Below, in pieces: positions 36,894-49,412 of a stretch of DNA of 64,000 nucleotides (position 1 is its first letter; every line of letters begins with the position of its first letter). The stretch covers positions 183,396,001 through 183,460,000 of the forward strand of contig JBITNC010000001.1 in assembly GCA_050084985.1 (NCBI GenBank), in the 5' to 3' direction. Position numbers and translations under genes: made by a program. Under the pieces are notes generated by a model. It worked only from the letters and a program-made list of their open reading frames with translations. It was not told the DNA's origin and made no database searches. The DNA comes from Nageia nagi. Lineage: Eukaryota; Pinophyta.

Positions 36894-37545
36894 TAATAAT
36901 AATAATAATAATAATCACCATCATCATTGTCATCATAATCATAGTCATAATAATCATCAACATCACCATCATCATAATCATTAAAATCATCATAAAAATC
37001 ATAATCATAATCACAATTATCATCCTCATCATTATAATAATAATAATAATCATAATTATCATCCTTATTATCATAATCATCATGATAATCATAATCACAA
37101 TCATCATCATGATCATTTTCATCATCATAATTATCATCATAGTCATCTTCATGATGATGATGATAATAATAATCATCATTATTCTCATCCTCAATAATAA
37201 TAATAATAATCACCATCATTGTTATCATCATCATTGTCGTCATCATCATCATCATCTTCATGATGATGATGATGATAATAATCATTATTATTCTCATCCT
37301 CAATAATAATAATAATAATAATCACCATCATTGTTATCATCATCATTGTCATCATCATCATCATAATAATAATAATTATCATCCTCATAATAATAATAAT
37401 AATCACCATCATCGTCGTCATCATCATAATCATCATTATCATCATAATAATAAAAATCATTATCATCCTTGTAATAATAATAATAATTGCCATCATCATC
37501 ATCCTCATCATAATTGCTATCATCATCACTATCATCATTAATGTC
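36894..37545. repeat. ATN trinucleotide repeat block 3, with higher-order duplication
   Basis: About 650 bases of ATC/ATT/AAT/GAT units. A segment of about 109 bases is duplicated in tandem (landmark ATTCTCATCCTCAATAAT at 37181 and 37290). All long frames here, coding for Ile/Met/Asp/His runs, are artefacts. Confidence 0.92.
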
Positions 37546-37995
37546 AAAAGGTGTAACTTAAGGTTTACTCTCTCAAAGTGCATATAATCGATATACCTAA
37601 TGGTGATTTTATTTCAAAGCTTCCTATAGAGTCTTAGAATATGATAATTGTTATAGATTTAGAGCTTGAGGAATTTGAGGATCCACCAAGTGGTGAGAAT
37701 CTTAGGGAAAATGTATCCATGTATTTGAATTTGTAGTTGATGTTATCAAGAATATGTTATGAAGTTGAAGTAAAGGCGTTGAAGGGGGTAAAGAAGAGGA
37801 GTAATTAAGGCCTTCAATCAACCATGAAATTTTTATTTTAATATTTTTAAAAAGGTGGTAGGGATATTTTTGTAATTATTGAAAAAGTAGGGGTATTTTA
37901 GTAATTATGGTAAATTATAGAGGTATTTTGGTAATTTTTTCTAATAATAATAATCGTAATAATAATGATGATGATGATGATGATGATTATAATAT
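37546..37995. other. Unassigned, with small repeats
   Basis: No gene. At about 37855-37940 the phrase GGTATTTT.GTAATT occurs three times in imperfect tandem. A short GAT repeat follows at 37965-37990, directly outside the LTR at 37996. Confidence 0.6.
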
Positions 37996-38188
37996 TGAAA
38001 TGTGCTTGAAAGAGTGAGTTCTATTATGTGAACAACCAAATAAATACATGAAGAATAGGGAGTTACATCTTGTAGAATAACTGAATATAATAACCACCAT
38101 AATTAAATAGTAATAACATAAGTATTGTTAATAATTAACTTTACATTTATTTATTTATGTTTAGATACCTAGTGTACTATTTCTAACA
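37996..38188 (-). mobile_element. 193-bp LTR of a third copia family
   Basis: On the minus strand it starts TGTTAGAAATAG (from 38188) and ends CACATTTCA (at 37996). A polypurine tract (ATGGGGAA) sits directly before it at 38189-38196. Upstream is the end of a copia RNase H. It is shorter than and different from the A and B LTRs. Confidence 0.7.
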
Positions 38189-38420
38189 TTCCCCATAAAA
38201 TATTAGGTCTTTAGAGAACAAGAGAGGAAGCTCCAAAAGCACTCAAACTTTCCATTGTTGATAGATTTGTTGAGGACATTTGTAATATGCTTCTTTGTGG
38301 AAATGTAGCAGAACTGAATGTTATGCAATAAAACATAGTCTTAATAAAATGCACTTGCATGAAATGTAGGTCCAAAAATTATGATTTTTGAACGTGTTCT
38401 GCTAATAAAGTATTGTATGT
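38189..38420 (-). pseudogene. Copia RNase H C-terminal remnant
   Basis: Broken minus-strand frame whose translation follows the end of copia RNase H: a segment like IQFCYISTKKHITNVLNKS corresponds to the usual (V/I)xTKxQxADxxTKxL motif, with the normal DI or DV replaced. It is directly followed by polypurine tract and LTR, as in an intact copia end. No RT could be read further upstream. Confidence 0.65.
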
Positions 38421-38429
38421 TATACATGG

Positions 38430-39750
38430 ATGGAAAGGTATTGAAATCAAAAATCCAAAATAAAGAGAATCATATGAAAAAGTGGTCTATAATAAATGAT
38501 ATAGCCTTTGGAAGTAAATTGGTCCTGTACAGAGGCAGTTTGGGATAACCATGAATAATTCTAAATCCATTTCTCAAAATGGGAAACAAATAAGCACCCA
38601 CATAGTTAGAATAACCCTAAATAACTAACTATAATCATGGAAGAGATTCAGATAATTCCTATAAAGATCTAAAAGTGTTTTCTCATGTATACAAGCCTAA
38701 AAATGGAAAACATTTTATACAACCACAAGAAATGGAAAGATCCATGAATAAACACCATAAGATGAATCAAATGCTTTTTATATTACTATTGAAGAATGAA
38801 AAGCTCCATGAATAGACACCATAAGATGATTCAAATGCTTTTTATATTACTATTGAAGAATGAAAAGCATATAAATACATCTTCAAGGATTACAAATTAT
38901 GAAATCTTTCATATACAAAAGTGGTACCATGGGGCATCCATGTGATTGCTTGAGGATAAGGCAATCAATCATATACTACTTATGGACTAGGGCAACAACC
39001 ATGTACTACTTATGAATAAGGCAATAAACCATTATAAAAGTGGCTCCATCAGCACTCATAGGTCTGATTAAGGACAAGTAGTAACTATGCTACTATGAAT
39101 CTCAATTGAGTGCACTTTCCTCTCTACAATGCAACAAGCGAAGGAGGCTAAGGTATCAATGAGTTACAATAGGAGCAACATGATGCTGCAACAACTAAGC
39201 TAATAATTATTGAAGATAAATCATCTATTTATAGATCTAGAAACTTCATATGCTAGGCATAAACATGTTGAACAAGCCTACTAAGAGTTGGAGGAGTAAA
39301 GATGTTGCATAATAGTACTACAATCAATGGAGTGTTGTAGTAGTAAAGGGTTAGCACACCATGTTGAAGAAATCCATCCACAAAATCTAATGTGGATTTT
39401 GTTGACCAACAACTACATGGAGGAGTACATGGACATAAATGCCTCACTAAACTTATAATTTAAAATGAAAGGAATGCTCGCCAAGGAATATGCAACCTTA
39501 TAGAATGTGTTTAAAATGGCCTTGTACATATAATGTGCCCACCATTGGACTAGAAATATCCTAGTAAATACTTGATAACCTATGAGAAGGGTGTCATGCA
39601 AACACTTGAGAACCTCTAAATTATACATGTTCTATGTATATCATGTTATCATTACTGTTCATGAGATTGTATTATTGTGTTACATTTTCCTAAAAATATT
39701 TTTAACTTAAGAAGAATATACAAGGCTTATGAATTATTTAACAAGATCCA
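38430..39750. other. Unassigned, with small repeats
   Basis: No gene. A tandem duplication lies at 38735-38870, and the phrase ATACTACTTATGGA..AGGCAA occurs about three times at 38955-39030. Minus-strand frames of 64 and 71 codons (39253-39628) overlap each other and match nothing known. Confidence 0.5.
38735..38870. repeat. Tandem duplication, unit about 68 bases
   Basis: Two near-identical copies share GATCCATGAATA or CTCCATGAATA followed by ACACCATAAGATGA and CAAATGCTTTTTATATTAC. Confidence 0.9.
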
Positions 39751-39789
39751 TGGTATAAATACAATTTCATGGACTACAATGATTAAATG

Positions 39790-39965
39790 AATAATATGAA
39801 TGGACTACAAAAACATCATATAAATAAATAAAAAATTAATTTATATCTTTGCAATGAATCATTTAATTTTTTATTAATACAATTGAAGATTAATTTTACT
39901 AATGTGATTTTGTAATGAATCACTTAATTTTATTTTTTAATTTTTGTAATTTGATTTTGTAATAT
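39790..39965 (+). repeat. Dispersed AT-rich repeat D1, copy 1
   Basis: Shares ATGGACTACAAAAACATCAT and AAAAAATTAATTTA..T plus AATGAATCA.TTAATTTTT with copies at 40140-40283 and 56925-57085. Non-coding. Origin unknown. Confidence 0.75.
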
Positions 39966-40139
39966 GTATAATATCAACATTATTTACAATAAAAAATTAT
40001 TTGATTAATATTTTTCTTTCAAATATAACAAAATAATGATGATTATATTTTAAATATTAATATTTATTGTTGGATGGTTGTAAAAAATATGGATTAAATT
40101 TAAAATATTTATAATTACAATAAATCCAATTAAATGGAT

Positions 40140-40283
40140 CATGTGAATGTATTACAAAAACATGATGTAAATAAAGAAAAAATTAATTTACATATAATCA
40201 CTTAATTTTTTATTAATAGAATTTAAGATTTATTTTTCAACTTTTTGTATTTATATATATTAGTGATAAATACTCGATATTTT
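40140..40283 (+). repeat. Dispersed AT-rich repeat D1, copy 2
   Basis: Same family as 39790-39965. Its right end (TAGTGATAAATACTCGATATTTTG) matches the end of the copy at 56925-57085 and then joins directly to the truncated copia fragment at about 40284. Confidence 0.75.
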
Positions 40284-40975
40284 GCAATAAAGTTTATGGA
40301 GGAGTGCAATCATGTTGCAATCTTAGTCTCTTTTGGAATCACTATCTCTCTTAGTTCTAGTTCTCAGTTTGTAGATACTACCGCTTATAGACAACTAATT
40401 GGTATTCTTCTTTATTTGACTATTTCTAGGCTAGATATTACCTTTGCTATGAATTTGATGGCTCACTTTATGTAAAAGTTATATTTTAAGCACGTTAATA
40501 TTGTTAAGCAAATTTTGAGGTATGTTATGAGTACTAAGGATCTTGCTCTTAAATATGATAAGTTACCCTTGTTTGTTCTCTCTGGATTTTCATATTCTGA
40601 TTATAGAGGAGATAAAGATGATAGAAAATAAACCTCTACTTATATGTTTAATATTAGTTCATGTGCTATCTCTTGGGCTTCCAAGAAGTCTCCACCATAG
40701 AAGCTGAATATCATGCAATGTCACTTACAAATTTTTTAAATAATCAATCAACTATTGCTTTAGTAAAGAATTCTATTTTTTATTAGAGAATAAATCATGT
40801 AGAAATCTAAGCTCACTTCATCAGAGAGAAGGTTTTGGATGGTCTTGTATATTTGTAGTATTGTCCATCAATTCTAAATTTTGCTAATTTATTCACCAAG
40901 CCCCTTCTTGAAGCTCAGTTCTTCAAACTTAAAGAGTTTATTGGGTTGATAAATTTATCCTCAAAAAGAGAGTAA
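40284..40975 (+). pseudogene. Copia RNase H fragment, family B, 5'-truncated
   Basis: Starts abruptly in the RT to RNase H connection. The open part, to about 40475, reads RQLIGILLYLTISRLDITFA, a hallmark copia stretch. Further broken frames include ILRYVMSTKDLALKYD. Stops appear from about 40473. The remainder of gag-pol and the 5' LTR are absent. It aligns with about 1005-1770. Confidence 0.9.
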
Positions 40976-41992
40976 ATCTTAAATTCTTATTGAATCCATT
41001 ATCATTTATTCTTTATTAATAAAATTGTTAAACTTTTATTTTGTTTGTATGCTTGGTTTATACATTCTTATATTGGTAACTATAAGTATAGGTTTGGCAT
41101 CTTAGTGATGAATTATAGTGTACCATAAATCCAAGCATATTATATGAATGATAAAGTTCTTGATGCAACAACTACAGCTTTGTTCATTTAAATTTGTCTT
41201 TCTTAATTTATTCACTAGCCATGTTAAGAAACTTTATGTGTGCACTTTGATAGTTTCTTATGGTAGTGAAGTTATCTTCAAAGGGGAGTGAAGTTTTAAT
41301 TCTTATGCATTCATTTCTATGATGATAACTTCATCCTTACAAGGATATTCTTTATTATAAAGTGTTGATCTAAATGTACACCTTCATAGTTAGTTTGCTT
41401 TATGTGAAAAACTCATGGTACATTTTTATTTTTGATATCACTATATGAGGAATCAATATGTGTTTGTTAGAACTAGTTGATTATATATATGTGAGTTAAT
41501 TATATATGCATATGCTCTTGTTTTATCAACACATATTCCTAATATACAACATATGACTATAAGTATTGGCTTGACATCTTTGTGACGACTTATAATGCAT
41601 CATTGATCAATTTATGGATAGCATTACTTAGTTTATTTATCTTGTGATTGATATAAATATTTATATAATGCATATAATTGGTCTTATTTATGAGCTTCTT
41701 ATATCTTGTAGGTTTCTTGAGAAATCAGGTTACTTTTTATAGCTCATGGAGGTTCACATGTGAACTTAGTGTTGATCAACTATACTTAGAGTAAAACTAG
41801 TTGTGGTTAATGTTTATATTGTAAACTAATTTATCAAATGGTATTGTAATGAGTTTCAAAACAAGATCTTGCTTATTTCACAACGATGTAAAAGGTTTCA
41901 TCTTTGCTTGTATTTTTATGAAGAAGAATTCTCTCTTACTCTATCTTTTTTCTATTCTCTATGCTCTATGCCAATATTACAATAAGGCAGAG
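40976..41992 (+). mobile_element. Family B 3' noncoding tail
   Basis: Complete tail of about 1 kb, with both conserved motifs (41079-41123 and 41554-41601) and two purine-rich tracts (about 40970 and 41275). It ends in a purine-rich tract (AATAAGGCAGAG) immediately before the LTR. Confidence 0.82.
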
Positions 41993-42456
41993 TGTTAGAA
42001 TTTGTAATGTAATATTGTATAATATTTCTATTTAAATGTAAATTTACTTAATGCTTAAAGTATATTTAGATACCTTTTAAGAATTAAAAAGAAAAAAAAT
42101 AATAAATTTAGAAATAAGATTAAATATAAAAACACCTTTAACCTTACCTTTGGGTTAAAAGAAGATTAAAAGGTAGGTTTCTCCTTATAAATAGAGAGGT
42201 AACCCTCCCTCCTCTTATTGTAATGAAATTATTGTAAAAATAGGATTAGAATATAGAGAGAGAAAAGATATTTTGTAAAAGAGCTCTTGAGAATAAGATC
42301 TTAATTAGTGGATGTACTCTTAAGAAGAGATGAACCACTTTATATCTTGTGTTATTTATGATATTATCTTATGTTATTGTGTTATTATTTTTGATGTTCT
42401 ATGTTTATTCATGAGATCTTACTAGTTTAAAGGTTATTTAAAAAGGATTAACTTCA
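41993..42456 (+). mobile_element. Family B 3' LTR
   Basis: A 464 bp LTR starting TGTTAGAATTTGTAATG and ending AAGGATTAACTTCA. It contains TATAAATAGAGAGG near 42187 and the conserved hairpin near 42055-42080. It matches 12835-13283 and 6219-6680. Confidence 0.88.
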
Positions 42457-42479
42457 TCATCATCAATATCTAAATCTCT

Positions 42480-45420
42480 AATTATCCATTTGGCACATAA
42501 AACAAAACCTTAATTCTGATAATACAAAATGCCCCTTCCACCAACGATATGAGAAAGGCAACATATATCCCATGCCACTATATGGAAACCTATTTTTGGG
42601 TTATTAGGAGCCTAAATATAATCTTTAATAAGCTTGTCTAGTTTTTGGTAGCATGCCTTAGTAGGGATTGTGAAGCTAAGATCTTCATGCAAATTTGGTA
42701 CCTCCCCATAAGAGAAAGCTTTTTGTTAGTCCAATACCTGAACTTTTTTTTTAATTTTTTGAATAATAAAATTCCAAAGCTAACCAAGATAAGCCTAAAA
42801 GGCAAAAGGAATACTAAGAAATTTAAACATTTAAACATCTCACCAAGCTAAATCCATTTCCAAGGAAAAAGGCTAAGCCATTGAGGCATAAGTGTTGTCA
42901 TCTATATAAAGTAAGACGTTTTTTTCCATTGAATACTAGAGCTAGAGGAATAATAAAAAATATTCAAATACTTTAAAGTTGATCGAACAGATTGCTCATC
43001 TTTAATAAGAGTTAAAAAAGAGTCATTAACAAAATATCCATTAATGAGCTACAAGGGGGAGTTAGGCAAAGCAATTACCTAAATCACACCCTATTGAGTT
43101 TTATGTGCCAAAAGATAACCAAAAGCCTTAGCAGATAAAATAAATAAGGGGATAAAGGGAAAACTTAATGGACAGAGTGGAAAAGGGTAATAGGAGGGGA
43201 TCAAACATTTTTCATAGTAAGAATAACAAAGGCATCTTGAAATAACATTTAGATGGAATGAAGAAAAATAGAAATAAATCAAAGTGCTTGGAGTATGGAT
43301 AATATAAAGTGCCATTCAATCATATCATAGGCTTTTTCAAAATATATTTTAATAAACAAATATTATTGATTAGATACCTATGCCCATTCCATGGCTTCTC
43401 AAAAAAGAATAACATTATCTAAGATATAACAACCCTTTACAAAACCTATTTGCTTTGGCTGAATAATCAAAGGAAGAAATGATCTAAGCTTAAAAGCTAA
43501 ATATTCAACAATAATTTTATATTTCATAGGTCTCCAGTTGGTAATGATCTCAATGTCTCCTTGCTTGGGAATGAACTTGATATTGCCTTTATTGATTAAC
43601 TGGCCTAGAGGGCCATTTACCATAACTTTCTTATACACTTGAAGGAGATTAGATCCAACCAAATCCTAAAATTCTTTATAAAACTTGTAGAAAAATATAT
43701 GAATTCCAAGAGCTTTCTCATTAGTCATATGGAAAAGAGTATTCTTAAGATCCTCAAGAAAAATAGGATAATAAAAAATATCCCTCTAAGCTTCAAAAAG
43801 TTTTAGAGGTATTAAAGAGAATCACTCATTAACGATATTTTATCAAGCATTAAAAAGAGGTTGAGAAAAAAGAACTTGCTGATAATGGATCATAAAAGTG
43901 TTAATAATATTAGGAAGGGAGGTAAAATGGACCCCTTATGCTTGAATAACATAAAACTAAGTGGCATTAATCGAAGGGTGAAGGTATTTGAAAAATTCCT
44001 TAGATACTCTATCATCCATTTTTGATCCAATTCATTTTATCTCACAACTAAGATCCTTTGGCTTCATATAGCTTAGATTTTCTAATTGCATATTATAAAG
44101 TAGCAACATAAGCTTGAGCAAGTTGACTAAAAGGACTAGCCTCTAGTCTAAGGATGGCTCATACAAGTTCTACTCAAAGAGCAATGTTACCTTTCCTTCT
44201 CCTCTTAGCAACCTTAATACCAAGGGTGCAAAGAGTTTAACTAATCCTAGTGATGGCATCATTCCACCATTGAATCCAACTTGAAGTCCTATAAGGTTAG
44301 GGAATGAGATTCCAAATATGATAGATATGGGCTCTCATGGAATCACTTTATAAAAAAGAAACATTAAGATAGAATTACAAAGTGAAAATTCTATAATATG
44401 TGTGATCTCAAAAGATTTCAAATAAGATAGAAGCATCGTTAAACAAGGTGGTACCAAGGATAACCATCACAAAAGGATTCAAAGGTGAAATACAAATAAA
44501 ATGAGAGGAGTCACTTTTTGAAAGCATAACATGATCCAACCTCTTAAGAACTTGAGCATCACCATTTTAAAAATTAGACCAAGCAAACCATTGAGATTCT
44601 AGAAACACTTCAAGAGTGAAACCAAAATTTGGATAAAAGAGACTTCATTTATTTTTAATAAAAAATCAAACCCCTCTTTCTCCCAAACTCCACCATTGAG
44701 GGGATTGAATTTTTTTATCTAACTACTTTTCCACCATATCAAAGTCCCTATAGAGAATTCAAGTGTCAAAGAGGAATGACAAAGCAAGCCACCCATAAAG
44801 TACAATAGTCATACACATCATTGGATGCATAGATATTGATAATACAAAAATGCTTACCATACAAGTCTAGCAAGATCCAAACTACTTGATTAGAAGTATC
44901 CACCTCCAAGAAATAATATTTGAGCACCATCTTGGAGAAATGAAAGTGACAACACCTCCACTCTCAAAATAATGATTGGTATGAAAAAGGATTACTTAGC
45001 TAGAGAAAAGAACAAGTACACTGAAGAATAAAGCCAACAAATTTAATCTCTTATAAATAGATACAGTTGAGATTATCATACAAGTGAGCAACATTAGATA
45101 ACTCACTATAGACCATGTATTTATAGATTAGGTCCATTAGTCATCTAACATTCTAGGAATAAAAAATTATTGAGTGGTATCATGGACCTAAAGATCCATA
45201 TTGTACTTAGAGTCTAAGGCCCCAAAAGCATTAACACCATCTTGAGAAAAAACAACCTAATGATGGGTATCAAACATGTGTTGTCTCTTATCTACATGAC
45301 CATCAAATACCTTCCTATGAGGTCTACAAGAGCGATGAGACTTGAAGCTTAAGATTTACTCTATTCCTTGATCCAAAGGAGGAGCTGAGATAATAGAGGT
45401 AAATGAAGGCCCTGACTAAG
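42480..45420 (-). pseudogene. Dead L1-type LINE (endonuclease, RT)
   Basis: Read from about 45420 down to 42480. The APE-like endonuclease region (about 45170-44450) shows INIYAS, then a segment like DF.MVEK, then one like VLKR.DHVMLS, which fit conserved positions of plant L1 endonucleases. RT is clearest at 43399-43662 (87 codons), with INKGNIKFIPKQGDIEIITN and QIGFVKG, the standard LINE RT fingers. The palm box near 43055 reads YFVND, where FADD is expected, so the catalytic Asp is altered. A C-terminal segment at 42638-42838 reads KLSLMGRYQICMKIL, typical of the post-RT region. Stops occur throughout. No poly-A tail or target duplication could be placed. Confidence 0.85.
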
Positions 45421-45497
45421 TGATGGAACCAAAGGGTTCATACATAATTGAAATTGAAATATTTACCTTCATTTGCTCGAAAACCAAAGGAGTTGAG

Positions 45498-45978
45498 TGA
45501 TGGAATTGAAGGATTTCATAAATCATGATCACCTTGAAGCTTCTCTAACAAATCTAACATTCATCTTTCTAGCAAAATAATAATTAATCATATAAAAAAT
45601 AACATATAATGTATAGTGATTTCTCTATCTCTTAGAAGTATATTCACTTTGAACCATCATTTTATTACTTCTCACAAGATAACTCTCTTACAAATTTTTA
45701 AGAATTCTTTTACAAAATTCTTACAAGAGTATCTCTACAAGATAAGCATTACCATATTTCATCAAGTTACATAATGAGAGGCGTACCTCTCTATTTATAA
45801 TAAGAAACTCATCATTTAACTTTTTTTACCCAAAGGTAAGGTTAAATGTATTTCTATATTTATTTCTTTTTTTATATTTATTCTCTTAATACTTTAAGGT
45901 ATCTAAAGATACTTTAAGTATTAAATGAATTTATATTAAAGAGAAATATGATATAATATTATATTACAATTTTCAACA
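45498..45978 (-). mobile_element. Family A 3' LTR (second inverted locus)
   Basis: A 481 bp LTR on the minus strand, starting TGTTGAAAATTG and ending CAATTCCATCA. The polypurine tract reads TTAAGGGGAAG at 45979-45989. Outside it is the LINE remnant; the flanking five bases are TTGAG. Confidence 0.9.
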
Positions 45979-48900
45979 CTTCCCCTTAATGCAATATTAG
46001 GTAGAGAGTCAAAAAGATAAAAAGAGAGTAAAAGAGAATTCTCCTCCATAGAGATACAAGTGGAGTTGAAAATTTTTTGCATCTTTGAGAAAGTAATAGA
46101 ATATAGATGATTTTACAATAGTTCAACTACTTAACTATTTTAATAAATAATTTTATAATACAATCATTAGCTAAAAATTAATTTTTTTATACAAAGGTAA
46201 TCATTTAACAACATGTTGATATTGTGAATCTTCATAAGCTTCCATACCCAAAGTAACTTGTAATTTTAAGAACTTATGACCTACAAGCAACTCATAAATA
46301 AGATCAATTAGATACAATATTATATGTACATAACACTATCAGATGCATAATTAATAAAGTGATATAAATGCATTCTTAACCAAAGATATAAAAAATATCA
46401 TCAATCTTTAAAAAAAAATTAATTTTTTATTTTTATATTTATTTATTTTAGATCATTATTTTATATTTGTTGAGGATATATGAGAGTATATAAAGGTGTC
46501 ATCACATCATAATATTTGGTAATTTAATTCTTCCTTTTGATGATAACTTCACCAAATAAATACTTATATGAATATGTTATCTTAACCATGTCATAAACGA
46601 TTAAATTCTATCTTGACTAAACCACTAAGTTAAAATTTTTAAAGATATAATGATTCGAGTAAATCAATATTTATAAGTTATAAATACCAACTTGATCAAA
46701 CATAAAGCTAAGATTTACAAAATAAAGTATAAGCTACAAATACTAACTTATTCAAACATAAAGTCAAGATTTACAAAATAAAATATAAACTATATATATA
46801 AGTTCTTATCTATTTACAAATATGTTGATTAGAAGGTTTAAGTTTTCTTTTAATAATACTATAGTATAGATGAAGAACAAATTATAATATACCATGTTGA
46901 ATATCACATCAAGATGCGTAAGTTATAAAAGACCAACTTGACTATGCTACTAGTCAATATGCATATAATAAAATTTGGTGGCATTAATCTATCAATGTGG
47001 ATTCAAATTTTATCAAACAATTATAATTTTGAAGAAGTGAAAGCCTTTTTAACCACTCTAATAATATGCAATCATGGATAAGGTTGAATCTTTTTAACCA
47101 CTCTAATAATGTAGTCATGAAGAAAGGTGAATCTTTTTAACTACTCTATCTATTACAACTTGCTAACAAATAGCAATGTAGTAATCAATTCATCATTATA
47201 AATAAAATTTTTAAATAAGAAAGTATAATAGCATAAATCCATAAATATAGATAAACTTCCTAAGTATAAAAGTATAGTGGCATCAATCCATAAATATAGA
47301 TATTTTTTAAAAATATGAAAGTATAAAGGAATTAATCTATAAATATTTTCAAATATAAAAATATTCTTAGATTTTATACTCCCCTTTAAAAGTAACTATC
47401 ATTAAAAAAATTAGTTGCAATTACTAATCTCTATAAACATAGAAAGAAACGTACATTTTCCAAAGGTATTTGTACACTTTATTTTAGAGAAAATATTTTT
47501 CTTATATAAAAGTAATCAATAGTGAAATATCTTCAATAAATCTTATGAATTTTTTTTAAAACTTTACACTTCACTAAATATATTATCCATTGTTCATGAA
47601 TTTTTTGAAAATTAATGCATAACAATTTTAATGTTGAGAAAATTTACAAACTTTACTTTAATAAGAATCTATCCTCAACTACAATCATTTATATACAATG
47701 TAGAATTAATATACACAAATAAGAATATGTTTTATAACTAAAAAGTTTTCATCTAATATAGAATTAAAAAAATGAAGATAGTTTGGAGAAAAGTTGTATA
47801 AATTTTTACTTCAAATAATATGCATACAAGAAATATTCATATTAGCCATTGATTTTATAATCTAATATATATTAAGCATATTAAAACTTTTGTAATATAA
47901 ATTAATGCAACCAATAAAGATAGTGCATATCAAAATTTAAATTTTTTTACCTATATTTTTATGTAATGCACATCTAAGTACTATATATTTTTATCCAACT
48001 AAAGAGATTAATTATGTGTATAAATTAACCATCCAAATATAATAAAAATATAATAGTAATATAATATGTATAACCAAATATAACAAGTATAAATTTTTAT
48101 AACATAATTCAACTTTTCATTTTTTCTTTATTATTATAATAATAAAATACCATAAATTAACCTAAGAAAAAAATTGCATTAAAATAAGTGTGCAATTAAA
48201 GTAGTTTGCAAGGTATTTGATATTATATAAAAAATAATAATTATTGCCTTAAAAAATAATTCTTATATATTAAAAAATGCATATAAATTATAATTTAGTT
48301 CAAATTTAAAAATAGATAATTATCAATCATTTAAGTCTTTACTTAAAAATTACATTAAAATATTCCACCATACTTTAAAAGACTTAAAAACTTAAATTTA
48401 ACTCATTAAAAAATTAGAAAGTCCATCTTTTTTTTTAACTAATTAAAAATTCTCTATTTTTAAAAAAAAATGATAAAAGGAGTTCATATTAAAGGTACTA
48501 AAATTAAAAAAAACAACTCATTAAAAAAATTAGAAAGTCCACCTTTCTTTTTTTTAACTCATTAAAGATTCTTATTTTTAAAAGAAAGATAAAAATAGCT
48601 CATATTAAAGATGCTAAAATTAAGAAAATAACTTTGTTTTTTCTTAAAAAAATTGTATTTTAAAAAAAATAATTATTATTATTTAACAATAAAAATAAAA
48701 AATCTATTTTTTTTAAATAATAATAATTTTTTTTTAAATATTAAAAAAATAGAGAATTTTATTTTCTTTTTTTTAGTAACAAATATATATATAACTTTTA
48801 TTTTTTTATATAAAAATTATATATAAAATATTTCATCAAAATTTTTATATATATAAAAAAAATTGTAAGCTTTTGTAACTTTACTTATTAAAAAAAATTG

Positions 48901-49315
48901 GTAACCTTTGTTAATATAGCAAGATAATATTTTAACTTTCTTACTAAAAAATAACTTTTATTACAAAAATCATAAATTAGATTTTTATAACTTTGCAACT
49001 TAGTAAAAGAAAATTAGAAGCACTAATTTTTTTAAGATCTTAGATTCTAACCATATACCATATGTTAGATCTAACTTCAAATACTACTAACATGTTACTA
49101 ACATAAAAATGTTAGATCATAGCCAATTAGTCTAATATAAATATGTTAGTATAGATATCAAATTTCATCTTCAAAATAAGAAATTGAAATAAACTAACCA
49201 TTGAAGTTTCAAATAAAAAATTAAAATAGGTTTAGATGTTATACATATCTTAAATTTGAGGAGAGTTATGTCAAACTTACCAAATAGAAATTTGAGAAGA
49301 TTACCATAAGAATGA
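45979..49315 (-). mobile_element. Family A interior (non-coding), complete
   Basis: 3.3 kb between polypurine tract and primer site with no open frame of note and no recognisable gag or pol. This defines family A as non-autonomous. The PPT-proximal part matches the B tail. The part around 47440-47490 is an uninterrupted version of the sequence into which B inserted in the first inverted locus. From about 47950 it becomes extremely AT-rich. Confidence 0.82.
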
Positions 49316-49326
49316 CTCTGATACCA
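49316..49326 (-). other. Primer-binding site for initiator-Met tRNA
   Basis: The minus strand reads TGGTATCAGAG, followed by T where C is usual. It lies two bases from the LTR end, as in the other elements. Confidence 0.92.
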
Positions 49327-49328
49327 CT

Positions 49329-49400
49329 TGATGGAAATGGAGGATTCCATAAATCAAGATCATCTTGAAGCTTTCCTAATAAATCTAATATTCATTATAA
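49329..49400 (-). mobile_element. Family A 5' LTR, last 70 bases only
   Basis: The U5 end of the 5' LTR is present (TGATGGAAATGGAGG on the plus strand). It breaks off at about 49400, where sequence switches to an inverted family A interior. Confidence 0.85.
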
Positions 49401-49412
49401 TAATAATTTACT

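Noticed and set aside
36424-37583. Long frames on both strands coding for Ile/Met, Asp/Tyr or His/Asn runs (up to 141 codons)
   Set aside because: They are translations of ATN trinucleotide repeats, open in several frames at once. There is no gene signal.
39253-39628. Two overlapping minus-strand frames of 64 and 71 codons
   Set aside because: Different frames, no recognisable motif and no repeat partner; probably chance.
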